From contig NZ_BOPG01000104.1 in assembly GCF_016863635.1 (NCBI RefSeq), positions 1 to 64,000 of the forward strand: DNA of 64,000 nucleotides, read 5' to 3'. Made by a program: the position numbers and the translations under genes. The notes beneath the pieces were generated by a model. It ran no database searches. It had not been told where the DNA came from and saw nothing but the letters and a program-made list of their open reading frames with translations. The DNA is from Virgisporangium aurantiacum (GTDB lineage: Bacteria > Actinomycetota > Actinomycetes > Mycobacteriales > Micromonosporaceae). Each line of letters begins with the position of its first letter. Within the stretch, counting starts at the first letter, position 1. Shown one piece after another: positions 44,551-53,429 of this stretch.

Positions 44551-45183
44551 GTGGCTCCCCCTCCGAGCACGCGCCCTGTCGACAAGTTCGACGCGCGCCG
44601 CGACCAACTCGCCGAGTCGGCGCTCAAGACGCTGGGCGAGCTCGGATACGCGCGCACCACCCTGCGGGAGATCGCGAACAACTCGACGTTCAGCCACGGC
44701 GTCGTCCACTACTACTTCCAGGACAAGCTGGAGCTGGTCATCCACAGCGTGCGCTACTACAAGGCCCGCTGCGTCACCCGGTACGACTCGGTGCTCGCCT
44801 CCGCCCTCACCGCCGACGGTCTCGTCGAGGCGTTCGCGGCCAAGCTCGCGGAGACCATCCGCGAAGAGGCACCCATGCACCGCCTCTGGTACGACCTGCG
44901 CACCCAGAGCATGTTCGAGGACCAGCTCCGCGACGCCGTCACCACGATCGACCAGACGCTCGAGGGAATGATCTGGCGGGTCGTCAGCCGGTACGCCGAA
45001 CTCGCCGAACGCGACTGCGTCCTCGAACCCGCGGTCGCCTACGGCATGCTCGACGGGCTGTTCCAGCAGGCGCTGCTGGCGTACGTCGGCGGGCGCACCG
45101 AGGTGCTCACCGCGCTGGTCGGCCAGGTCCGCGCGGTGATGCCGCTGATGCTCGGCGCACGCCGCGACGACTCAGCCCGCTGA
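44551..45183 (+). CDS. TetR-family transcriptional regulator
   Basis: This 210-residue protein has an N-terminal helix-turn-helix (ALKTLGELGYARTTLREIANNSTFSHGVVHYYFQDK) and a ligand domain with MHRLWYDLRTQSMFED. It is divergent from the SDR/saccharopine-dehydrogenase-like/acyl-CoA ligase operon and very probably represses it until an acyl-CoA or related ligand binds. The GTG 44551 start leaves both palindromes in the promoter. The 3' end overlaps the convergent serine hydrolase gene by 12 bases. Confidence 0.9.
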   Translation: MAPPPSTRPVDKFDARRDQLAESALKTLGELGYARTTLREIANNSTFSHGVVHYYFQDKLELVIHSVRYYKARCVTRYDSVLASALTADGLVEAFAAKLAETIREEAPMHRLWYDLRTQSMFEDQLRDAVTTIDQTLEGMIWRVVSRYAELAERDCVLEPAVAYGMLDGLFQQALLAYVGGRTEVLTALVGQVRAVMPLMLGARRDDSAR

Positions 45184-46368
45184 CCCGGTCACCAGGGCGC
45201 GCTCCCGGCCGATGACCGTCTCCAGGTCGATCTGGTCGTAGTTGCAGAGGATGACCCCGACCCAGTCCAGGTCGCGGTAGATCGTCCAGTTCGTCGACTC
45301 GCCGGCCGCGCCGCCGCCGTGCCCGAAGAGCAGGCGGTTGTGGTGGATCGGCGCGGGCGCCCCGTAGGCGGTGAAGCCGCGCACGGCGGGGTCGCCGGCA
45401 CCGCGCGGACGGTTCGGGAACTTCGGGCTCATGAACAGTTCGGTGTAGGCCGGGTTCAGCAGCTTGCCGGCCAGCAGGGCGCGCGCGAAGCGCACCAGGT
45501 CGGCGGCCGTGGAGAAGCCGTTGCCTCCGCCGGTGCCGATGAACATGCGCGCCGCGCCCTCGCCCGCGCGCAGCACGTCGACGCGCCGGCCCGACGGGTG
45601 CAGCGCGTAGGGGTGGGCGATGCGCCGGTCGGACAACCACTGCGGGCGCGTGTAGTAGTCGGTCCGGGTCATGCCGGCGACGGCGAAGATGCGTTCGCGG
45701 ACGTAGTCGTAGAACGACCGGCCGGAGACCCGGGCCACGATCGCGCCGAGGGTGTCGTACCCGTTGTTGCTGTACCGGTTGCCGGTGCCCGGGACGAACC
45801 CCAGCGGTTCCCGCCGGATGATGTCCAGGAGCTCCGCCGTGACCTGGTCGGCGCTGGTCCACGTGCCGACCTTCGCCAGGTACTCCGGGTTGGCGAGCAG
45901 ATCGCCCATCCCGGAGGTGTGGGTGAGCAGGTGGTGGATGGTGACGGTGTCCGCGATCCCGGGCGGGAAGCCGTCGAGGTAGGTGCCGAGCGTCGCGTGG
46001 AAGTCGATCCGGCCCTCCTGCGCGAGTTGGACGATCGCCAGGGCGGTGAACGGCTTGGACGCCGAGGCGAGCGCGAAGACGGTGTCCATCCGGTTGGGGA
46101 CGGAGTTCTCCTTGTCGGCCATGCCGTAGGCCCGTTCGAGCACCGGCCGGCCCCGGTGGGCGAGCAGCACGGTCCCGGAGAACCCGTCCCGGGCGGCGAG
46201 GTCGGCGACGAGCCGGTCGTACTGCCCGCCGGGTCGCAGATCCGGCGGTACGCGCCGGGCGCCGGCGGTCGCGGGTGCGCCGGCGGCTCCGCCGGCGATG
46301 GCGGTCGCGGTCGCCGCGCCGAGAACTCCGAGCAGCGTGCGTCGAGTTGGCGACTGATGGTGGTTCAT
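45172..46368 (-). CDS. Secreted serine hydrolase, beta-lactamase/DD-peptidase (class C-like) family
   Basis: This 398-residue protein has a twin-arginine-type signal (SPTRRTLLGVLG), SxxK in ASASKPF, YSN in NRYSNNGYD and the HxG motif as LFGHGGG. It is a close paralogue of the enzyme at 1-1149, sharing blocks such as GFSGTVLLAHRGRPVLERAYG. As there, an OmpR-type regulator and kinase lie next to it, here divergently with 88 bases between starts. It probably acts on peptidoglycan or a related ester outside the membrane. Substrate not determinable. Confidence 0.88.
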   Translation of the reverse strand: MNHHQSPTRRTLLGVLGAATATAIAGGAAGAPATAGARRVPPDLRPGGQYDRLVADLAARDGFSGTVLLAHRGRPVLERAYGMADKENSVPNRMDTVFALASASKPFTALAIVQLAQEGRIDFHATLGTYLDGFPPGIADTVTIHHLLTHTSGMGDLLANPEYLAKVGTWTSADQVTAELLDIIRREPLGFVPGTGNRYSNNGYDTLGAIVARVSGRSFYDYVRERIFAVAGMTRTDYYTRPQWLSDRRIAHPYALHPSGRRVDVLRAGEGAARMFIGTGGGNGFSTAADLVRFARALLAGKLLNPAYTELFMSPKFPNRPRGAGDPAVRGFTAYGAPAPIHHNRLLFGHGGGAAGESTNWTIYRDLDWVGVILCNYDQIDLETVIGRERALVTGSAG

Positions 46369-46456
46369 GGCCCGCCATGCAACAGCAGGTCCCGTTTCCC
46401 GGGCGTTGGCGCCGGCGCTAACGCCGACGAAACAGCGCCTCCGGCAGGCTCGGCCG

Positions 46457-47111
46457 ATGCGCGTACTGGTGGTGGAGGACGAACCCATGCTGGCCGACGC
46501 GATCGCCGAGTGGCTGCGCGACGAGACCCACGCCGTCGACGTCGTCAACGACGGGGCCGCGGCCATGGAACGCATCGACGTCAACGACTACGACGTGGTG
46601 GTGCTCGACCGGGACCTGCCGCTGCTGCACGGCGACGACGTCTGCCGCGGGCTGGTCGACGCCGGCGCGACCGCCCGCGTCCTCATGCTCACCGCGGCGG
46701 TCGAGATCCGCGACCGGGTCGCCGGGTTGTCCCTCGGCGCCGACGACTACCTCACCAAGCCGTTCGCCTTCCCGGAGCTGGCGGCGCGGGTCCTGGCGCT
46801 CGGCCGCCGGTCGCGCCCGGGCACCCCGCCGGTGCTGCGACGCGCCGGCATCACGCTCGATCCGGCCCGGCGGGAGGTGACCCGCGACGGCCGGTACGTC
46901 CTGCTGTCGAAGAAGGAGTTCGCCGTCCTGGCCGAACTGCTGCGCGCCGACGGTGCCGTGGTGTCGGCCGAGCAGCTGCTGGAGAAGGTGGGACGAACAC
47001 GTCGACCCGTTCACCGGCGCCGTCCGGCTCACGATCCTCAAACTGCGGCGCAAGCTCGGCGACCCGCCCGTCGTCGAGACCACCCCCGGCGTCGGGTACC
47101 GGATCCCGTGA
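46457..47111 (+). pseudogene. OmpR-family response regulator with a 2-nt deletion near the C-terminus
   Basis: The receiver domain (EDEP, Asp51 in VVVLDRDLP, Lys in YLTKPFAF) and the first half of the winged helix are intact through EQLLEKV. Then GTGTGG appears to have become GTGG at about 46987-46991. Restoring two bases gives WDEHVDPFTGAVRLTILK to GVGYRIP and a TGA at 47111, the same length as the regulator at 2781. As it stands the recognition helix is lost and the frame continues without a stop into the kinase gene, giving a 614-residue receiver-kinase fusion from ATG 46457. Real mutation or sequencing error. Confidence 0.75.
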
Positions 47112-48298
47112 GGCGGCCCCGCGCGACGCTGCGACTGCGGCTCACCATCGTGTACGGCGGGCTCTTCCTCCTCGCCGGCCTCGCCCTGCTCGGGGTCACG
47201 TTTCTGCTGTTCGAACGGCAGTTGTCGCAGTACAGCGAGGCGCGCACACCGGACCACCGGCAGCCCCGGATGGTCATCGAGGCGGAGGACGGCGTGCTGA
47301 CCGGCGCGGCGGCGGCCGAGTGGGTCGCCCGCCAGGAGGCCGAGATCCACGCGGCCGCCACGACGTCGCTGGTCGCACAGGGCTCGATCGCGCTCCTCGT
47401 CGTGGGCGCGGCCGCCACCGCGTCGGGCTGGCTGGTCGCCGGCCGGGTCCTCGGTCCCCTGCACCGGGTGACCGCCACCGCCCGGCGCATCGCCGCGGCC
47501 CCGCCCACCGACGGCAGCCTCCGGCACCGCATCGACCTCGACGGCCCCGACGACGAGGTGAAGGAGCTCGCCGACACGTTCGACGGCATGGTCGAGCGGC
47601 TCGACCACGCCTTCGACGGGCAGCGTCGCTTCGTCGCCAACGCCTCCCACGAACTGCGGACGCCGTTGACGCTCAACCGCGCCGTCGTCGAACTGGCGAT
47701 GCACCGCCGCACCGCCTCGCCGGACGTCATCCGGCTGGGCGAGAGCCTGTTGCAGATCAACGCCCGGCACGAACGGCTGATCACCGGACTCCTGCTGCTG
47801 GCCAGGTCCGGGCACGAGATCGCCGAGCGGTCACCGGTCGACGTCGCCGACGTCGTGTCGCACGTGGTCACCCAGGCCAAGGCGGAGGCCGACGCGGCCG
47901 ACGTCCGGATCGAGGCGGAGCCCGGCCCGGCACCCACCCGGGGCGACCCGCTGCTGCTGGAACGGCTGGTGCACAACCTCGTCGAGAACGGCGTCCGCCA
48001 CAACACCGGCGACGGCACCGGCTGGGTGCGGGTGACCAGCCGGACCGTCTCCGGCACCGTTCAGATCGTGGTCGGCAACAGCGGGCCGAACGTCCCGCCG
48101 TACGAGATACCGACGCTGTTCGAGCCCTTCCGCCGGCTCCGCCCCGACCGCGTCGTCGCGGACACCGGGACGGGCCTGGGGCTGTCCATCGTCCGCTCGG
48201 TGGCGCGGGCGCACGGCGGCCACGTGAGCGCGGTTCCCGGACCCGGCGGTGGCCTCGTCGTCACGGTCACCCTGCCGGCGGACCGCCGGGCGCCGTGA
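47108..48298 (+). CDS. Membrane sensor histidine kinase
   Basis: This 396-residue kinase has two membrane helices (about 13-34 and 90-113) with a short extracellular segment, HAMP (about 113-165), HisKA with His181 in NASHELRTPL, and HATPase with ENGVRHN and TGLGLSIV. GTG 47108 overlaps the original regulator stop (GTGA). Because of the 2-nt loss upstream, ribosomes translating the regulator now read straight into this gene, so both a fusion and a free kinase may be made. Paralogue of the kinase at 3434. Confidence 0.88.
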   Translation: MRRPRATLRLRLTIVYGGLFLLAGLALLGVTFLLFERQLSQYSEARTPDHRQPRMVIEAEDGVLTGAAAAEWVARQEAEIHAAATTSLVAQGSIALLVVGAAATASGWLVAGRVLGPLHRVTATARRIAAAPPTDGSLRHRIDLDGPDDEVKELADTFDGMVERLDHAFDGQRRFVANASHELRTPLTLNRAVVELAMHRRTASPDVIRLGESLLQINARHERLITGLLLLARSGHEIAERSPVDVADVVSHVVTQAKAEADAADVRIEAEPGPAPTRGDPLLLERLVHNLVENGVRHNTGDGTGWVRVTSRTVSGTVQIVVGNSGPNVPPYEIPTLFEPFRRLRPDRVVADTGTGLGLSIVRSVARAHGGHVSAVPGPGGGLVVTVTLPADRRAP

Positions 48299-49133
48299 CG
48301 TCGGCGTGCCAGGACGCGAGGAGGCGCAGCGCCGCGGCGGCGTCGGAGCCCGGTGGCGCGCTGTAGGTGACCAGCAGCAGTTCCGGGTCGTCGGACAGCT
48401 GCATCACCTCGTAGGCGAGGTCGACGACACCGATGAGCGGGTGCCGGAGCCGCGCGGTGGTGTGCCCCTTCGCCCGGACCGGGTGTTCCGCCCACAGCGC
48501 GCGGAACAGGTCGCTGCGCCGCGACAGGTCGTCGACCAGCTCGGCCAGCGCGGGATCGTCGGGGTGGCGCCCGGCGTCGAGGTGGAGGAACGCGACGAGG
48601 TCGCGGACCTTGGCCGGCCAGTCGACGAACAGGTTCCGGGTGGCGTTCTCGTCGCCGAACAGGATCCGGGCGAAGTTGCGTTGCCGCGCCGGCAGCGCGT
48701 CGAAGTCGGCGACCAACGCGGCGCCGAGCCGGTTCCAGGCCAGCACGTCGGTGCGGCGCCCGACGACGTAGGCGGCGGCGTCGGTCATGGCGTCGAGGAG
48801 GTGACGGACCTGGGGCCGCACCCGCTGGGGCGGTGCCGGCCGGCCGGCACCGCCGGTGGGACGGGTCAGCCGGCGTAGGTGCGCCCGCTCGTCGGCGTCG
48901 AGTTCCAGCACGCGGGCGACCGCGTCGAGAACGGCACCGGAGACGTTGGCGGTGCGGCCCTGTTCGAGGCGGACGTAGTAGTCGACGCTGACGCCGGCGA
49001 GCTGCGCGACCTCTTCACGCCGGAGCCCGACGACCCGTCGCCGGCCGTGGTAGGGCGGCACGCCGGCGGTGTCGGGGCTGATCCGGGCCCGGCGCGAGCG
49101 GAGGAACTCACCGAGTTCGGTCCGTCGATCCAT
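48267..49133 (-). CDS. XRE-family regulator with MmyB-like ligand domain
   Basis: This 288-residue protein has an N-terminal helix-turn-helix (GLRREEVAQLAGVSVDYYVRLEQGR) and the MmyB-like C-terminal domain (VLAWNRLGAAL, RNFARILFGDENATRNLFVDW, LRHPLIGVVDLAYEVM) typical of actinobacterial regulators next to an SDR. It is divergent from the SDR at 49281 and likely represses it. Such regulators often bind fatty acids or small metabolites. The 3' end overlaps the convergent kinase gene by 32 bases. Confidence 0.9.
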   Translation of the reverse strand: MDRRTELGEFLRSRRARISPDTAGVPPYHGRRRVVGLRREEVAQLAGVSVDYYVRLEQGRTANVSGAVLDAVARVLELDADERAHLRRLTRPTGGAGRPAPPQRVRPQVRHLLDAMTDAAAYVVGRRTDVLAWNRLGAALVADFDALPARQRNFARILFGDENATRNLFVDWPAKVRDLVAFLHLDAGRHPDDPALAELVDDLSRRSDLFRALWAEHPVRAKGHTTARLRHPLIGVVDLAYEVMQLSDDPELLLVTYSAPPGSDAAAALRLLASWHADVTAPGGPPAG

Positions 49134-49280
49134 GCGGCCAGTATGGCCGCCGCCGGCGGGCCGCTGCCTGGTTCTGCCAGACCTACGTTCGCGCACGACC
49201 GGGGGTCGAACAGGGCACTGGGTAACGATCGCGGGCCGGCCCAGTGTGGAGGAAACCCTTCGCTCACGAGGAGACTCCCC

Positions 49281-50003
49281 ATGCAGGTCAACGGCAGTAC
49301 GGCGCTGGTCACCGGTGCCAACCGCGGCATCGGCCGCGCCACCGTCGAGGCGTTGCTCGCCCGCGGCGCCGCGAAGGTCTACGCCGCCGCGCGGCGCCTG
49401 GACACGGTCGGGGACCTGGCCGCCCGCGACGGCCGCGTGGTGCCGGTGCGGATCGACCTGACCGACCCGGCGCAGATCGCACCCGCGGCGACGGCCGCCG
49501 CCGACGTGACGCTGCTCGTCAACAACGCCGGCTCGCTCGCGTTCGCCGATCCGCTGACCGGTGACGTCGCCGGGATCGAGCGGGACCTGCGCACCAACTT
49601 CCTCGGCACGCTGTCGATGGTCCGGGCGTTCGCACCGGTGCTCGAAAGCAACGGCGGCGGGGCGATCGTCAACCTGCTGAGCCTGGTGGTCTTCGGGCCG
49701 GTGCCGGCGATGGGCGGCTACAGCGCGTCGAAGGCCGCGGCGGCATCGGCGACCCAGGCGCTGCGGGCGCAGCTGGCCGACCGGAAGATCACCGTGCACG
49801 GCGTCTTCCCCGGCGCGGTGGACACCGACATGATCCGCGACTTCCCGATCCCGAAGACCGGCCCGGCCGACGTCGCCACCGCGATCCTCGACGGGCTCGA
49901 AGCCGGCGAGGAGAACATCTTCCCCGACCCGATGGCCCGCCAGGGCTACCGGGACTGGCGGGACGATCCGTCGGCGTTCGAACGCCGGATGGCGTCGATG
50001 TGA
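49281..50003 (+). CDS. Short-chain dehydrogenase
   Basis: This 240-residue SDR has TGANRGIGRA cofactor motif, NNAG, YSASK catalytic pair and the PGAVDTDM block. ATG 49281 has GAGGAG upstream. Divergence from the MmyB-type regulator at 49133 is the standard arrangement for this regulator/SDR pair, suggesting substrate-inducible expression. Substrate unknown. Confidence 0.9.
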   Translation: MQVNGSTALVTGANRGIGRATVEALLARGAAKVYAAARRLDTVGDLAARDGRVVPVRIDLTDPAQIAPAATAAADVTLLVNNAGSLAFADPLTGDVAGIERDLRTNFLGTLSMVRAFAPVLESNGGGAIVNLLSLVVFGPVPAMGGYSASKAAAASATQALRAQLADRKITVHGVFPGAVDTDMIRDFPIPKTGPADVATAILDGLEAGEENIFPDPMARQGYRDWRDDPSAFERRMASM

Positions 50004-50009
50004 CGGGTC

Positions 50010-52490
50010 TCAGCGCGTGAAGCGGTACACCTTCACCGCCTTCTCGCCCCCGCACACCACGTACCGTTCGTCGGCGTCGCACTCGCCGGACCGGATGGCC
50101 ACCGTCGCCAGTTCCGTGTGGTCGCCCTTGTCGGTGACGCCGGTGATCGGTGCCGCCTCGTTGCTGCCCCAGGGCCAGAACAGCGCGCCGCGGTCGTCGA
50201 TCCGGTGGCCGCCCCGGGCGTCGTCGGCGAAGGCGACCGTGCCGTCGGCGGTGAACATCTTGCTGCCGAACGTTCCGGAGCCGGAGCTGGTCACCAGCAC
50301 GCTCTCGCCGATCGCGGAGATCCACTTGGCGCCGTCGACCGGTTTGGTCCAGCGCCGCTCCCGCTTCCCGACGTCGATGCGGACCAGCCGCTGCTCCTTC
50401 GCGGCGCCGCCGCTGCCGGTGCCGTCGACGACGCACAGGTCCTCGCCGCACCGGGTGAAGTCCACGACGTGCCGGGCGGTCTCCTCGTCGTAAACGAGGT
50501 CGGGGCGGCCCATGGAGGTCAGGTCGTAGGCGGTGATCTGGTAGCCGTCACCGGCCGAGGCGACGTAGAGCCGGTCACCGTGCGCGTGCACGATGTCGTC
50601 GGCACCGACCGCCTTGCCGCGCGAGCTGATCGGCTTCCCCGACGTGGAGTTGTACGACGTGGCCGTGCCGTCGCCGGCGACGAGCACGATCCGGTCGGCG
50701 ATGCGCTCGGCGGCGGTGAAGTCGGGGTTGTCGACGGTCAACAGGCGGGTGCCGTCCGGGTAGAGCGCCTCCCACGCCTGCTTTCCGGTGCTGTAGTCGA
50801 TCTTCCGCAGGGCGTCGAGCTTGCCGCGGGTCACCAGCAGGTAGTCGGAGTAGACGTAGACGCCGTCGCCGCTGTCGAGCGACCACTCCCAGCGCCGGCC
50901 ACCGTCGTCGGCGTCGAGGAAGAACAGCGTGTGGGCGTCCGACGAGGTCGCGCCGGTGGTGCGGACGACCGCGCCGCCGGCCCGGCCGCCGACCCACGCG
51001 CCGGAGCCGGGGTCGCCCGGCACCTCGACGTCCCACTTCGGGTTGCCCGTCCGCAGATTCACCGCGACCACGTGCGTCCGGTCGCCCACCTTGTACATCA
51101 CGTAGGCGTTCTCGACGCCGATCCCGGGCCCGGGCCGCTCCGTCCCGGCGCCCGACGGTACCGACCAGCCCTCGCCGACGGCCGACAGCGAGCCGAACGA
51201 GTACGGGTCGTACAGCATCCACGTCAGCACCGCGCCCGCCGCGACGACCACGGCGGTCGCCGCGGCCACCACCCAGGTCACCCGCCGCCGCCACCACACC
51301 CGGCGGGCCGGCGGCGGCCCGAAGCTCGGCGGGGACTCGGCACCGGGCAGCGGCGGCTGGTCCGGCGGTCCGGCCGGGGAGACGGCAGCCGCGGGCACCG
51401 GGACCGCCGCGCGGCGCTCCATCAGCGCGCCCTCGGCCACCGGCAGTTCCGGCTGTTCGAGGACGGTCGGCGCGATGCCCAACCGGGCGTGCAGCAGCCG
51501 CGCGGCCAGCGGCGTCCGGGACGCGCCGCCGACCATGAACAGCCCCGACAACTGGTTCGGCTGCAGGCCGGCACCGCGGATGACGAAGCCCGCCTCCTCG
51601 ACCGCGCGCTGCAGGAGCGGACCGGCGAGCTTCTCCAGTTCGTCGCGGGTGAGGTGGACGGCCTCGTCGACACCGGGGACGGACACCGGCGCGACGGTCG
51701 TGCGCGAGAGCATCTCCCGGGCGCCGCGCACGTCGTCCCAGAAAGCCCTGCGCTGGCGTCGCTCGACGGCCGTGCCGGGCGTCGTGAGCGCGCCCACCGC
51801 GGCGGGACTGCGCCGCCCGACCAGGTCGCACAGGTAGGTCACGACGGCCGCGTCGAGGTCGAGCCCGCCGAGGTCCGGCAGCCCGCCGGAGCTGACCACG
51901 GAGAACGCGGCGCCGTCGTTGCGCACCACGGCGACGTCGAGCGTCCCGCCGCCGAAGTCGAACACCGCGAGGCAGGTGCTCACCGGCACCGGGCGGCGCA
52001 GCACGTCGGTGAAGTACCGGGTGGCGGCGACCGGCTCGGGCAGCAGGTCGATGCCGGGCGCGTTGTGGGACGCCCAGCCGGCCCGCCGCGCCGCCTCGCG
52101 GAGCACGTCGCGCCGGGCCGCGCCCCACGCCGCCGGGTACGTGAGCACCGCCGGCGGCAGGAAGCCGCACGCCTGCACCGTGGCCGACGCGACCGCGCCG
52201 AGCACCGCCGCGAGCAGGTCGACGACGGGCACCTCGCGGTCGCCGAGCAGGGTCATCGATTCGTCGATGAGCCGTTTCGGGTTCGGCTCGAAGCGGCCGG
52301 GGTCCACCTGCGCCAGCCGCTGCGCGTCCCGCCCCACGTGCAGCCGGCCGGTCCCGTCGAGCTGGACGCACGACGGCAGCAGCGGCTGCCCGTCGAACAG
52401 CAACGGCCTGGTGCGGCCGTCGGGCCACCGCAGGACAGCCACCGTGTTCGACGTACCGAGGTCGATACCGATCGAAAAGCCGTCGCTCAC
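50010..52490 (-). CDS. Hsp70-like ATPase with membrane helix and extracellular beta-propeller
   Basis: This protein of about 826 residues has an actin/Hsp70-type ATPase (about 1-365) with phosphate-1 GIDLGTSNT, phosphate-2 FDFGGGTLDVAVV and adenosine motif VGGASRTPL. A Pro-rich linker, one membrane helix (about 403-423) and a PQQ/WD40-like propeller (about 430-826) with repeats such as VVAVNLRTGNPKWDVEV follow. There is no substrate-binding domain of true DnaK. The ATPase should be cytoplasmic and the propeller outside, coupling nucleotide state to the cell surface. GTG 52490 (VSDGFSIGIDLG) is used. A related ATPase is at 56550. Confidence 0.88.
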   Translation of the reverse strand: MSDGFSIGIDLGTSNTVAVLRWPDGRTRPLLFDGQPLLPSCVQLDGTGRLHVGRDAQRLAQVDPGRFEPNPKRLIDESMTLLGDREVPVVDLLAAVLGAVASATVQACGFLPPAVLTYPAAWGAARRDVLREAARRAGWASHNAPGIDLLPEPVAATRYFTDVLRRPVPVSTCLAVFDFGGGTLDVAVVRNDGAAFSVVSSGGLPDLGGLDLDAAVVTYLCDLVGRRSPAAVGALTTPGTAVERRQRRAFWDDVRGAREMLSRTTVAPVSVPGVDEAVHLTRDELEKLAGPLLQRAVEEAGFVIRGAGLQPNQLSGLFMVGGASRTPLAARLLHARLGIAPTVLEQPELPVAEGALMERRAAVPVPAAAVSPAGPPDQPPLPGAESPPSFGPPPARRVWWRRRVTWVVAAATAVVVAAGAVLTWMLYDPYSFGSLSAVGEGWSVPSGAGTERPGPGIGVENAYVMYKVGDRTHVVAVNLRTGNPKWDVEVPGDPGSGAWVGGRAGGAVVRTTGATSSDAHTLFFLDADDGGRRWEWSLDSGDGVYVYSDYLLVTRGKLDALRKIDYSTGKQAWEALYPDGTRLLTVDNPDFTAAERIADRIVLVAGDGTATSYNSTSGKPISSRGKAVGADDIVHAHGDRLYVASAGDGYQITAYDLTSMGRPDLVYDEETARHVVDFTRCGEDLCVVDGTGSGGAAKEQRLVRIDVGKRERRWTKPVDGAKWISAIGESVLVTSSGSGTFGSKMFTADGTVAFADDARGGHRIDDRGALFWPWGSNEAAPITGVTDKGDHTELATVAIRSGECDADERYVVCGGEKAVKVYRFTR

Positions 52491-52580
52491 CGCGCCGATG
52501 GTACGTAGCCGCGTCACGGCCGTGCCGCCGGCGGGGTGTCGCCGGCGGCACGTTCCCCCAGGGAGGGGTTCATCCCGGGC

Positions 52581-53372
52581 TCAGCCCAGGCTGGCCCGCA
52601 GCGATCGCAGGGTCGGCAGCGCCTGCTGCGCGACCGCGCGGCTCGTGTTCCGGGCGGCGGCGTCCTCCGCCTGTGCCCGGATCGGCGGGTGCGGGACGCA
52701 GCGCACGCCCGCGGACGAGACGCCGCAGAGGACGGAGTCGGAGAATCCACGGTCGCCGTTGTAGGCGGTGCAGCTCCAGAACTGCTCGATGGTGCGCGGC
52801 TGGTCCGCATTCGCGTTGATCTTGGTGCAGTTCGTCGGGGTCATCTTGACCACGACGGCCTCGTAGCTGCGGATCAGCCGGTCGAGCAGGTCCACCGGGG
52901 AGAGGCCGACCTTGGTGAAGCCGACCATGGCGATGGAGTAGATGGTGCCGATCAGCTTGCCGATGGTGTCGGCCGCCGCGGGGGTCTGCACGGCGTCGAA
53001 GTAGGCGCTGGACAGGGTGGCGCAGTTGACCGCGTCGTTGGCGAACAACGCCAGGCTGAACGGGTCGAGCGCGTCGATCTGGAGCACCTTGGTGGTCGCG
53101 GCGTCGGTGCAGGCGCGCACCTCGGCGCTGGCGATGGTGTCGATCTGGCCGATGATCTCCTGCCGGGCCGCGTTGATCGCGTCGATGATCTCCCGCTTGG
53201 CCCGGTCGAGGTCACCGCCACCGCCGGAGAACAGCGCCGACGCGACGGCGATCGCGATCTGCACGTAGGGGACCGCGGCCTTGACGGGCTTGGCGGTGCC
53301 GGCCACGGCCAGCGTGACGGCCAGGAACGCGGCCGTCACGCCGGTCAGGAATCTGGTTCTTACCTGGGTCAT
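52581..53372 (-). CDS. Secreted Cys-containing protein of unknown function
   Basis: This 263-residue exported protein has a signal peptide (about 1-32). It then shows a Gly-rich turn (SGGGGD), an amphipathic helix (AKREIIDAINAARQEIIGQI), and about six cysteines (AEVRACTD, VNCATLSS, PTNCTK, FWSCTAY, VLCGVSS, GVRCVPH) likely to form disulfides. No enzyme motif is seen. It sits 90 bases upstream of the Hsp70-propeller gene on the same strand and could be its extracellular partner. Not recognised. Confidence 0.7.
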   Translation of the reverse strand: MTQVRTRFLTGVTAAFLAVTLAVAGTAKPVKAAVPYVQIAIAVASALFSGGGGDLDRAKREIIDAINAARQEIIGQIDTIASAEVRACTDAATTKVLQIDALDPFSLALFANDAVNCATLSSAYFDAVQTPAAADTIGKLIGTIYSIAMVGFTKVGLSPVDLLDRLIRSYEAVVVKMTPTNCTKINANADQPRTIEQFWSCTAYNGDRGFSDSVLCGVSSAGVRCVPHPPIRAQAEDAAARNTSRAVAQQALPTLRSLRASLG

Positions 53373-53429
53373 GGCCAGTCAGGCTAGGAACGCGCGGGCC
53401 ACGAAGTCTTCGGTAGAACTACGGAGCAC

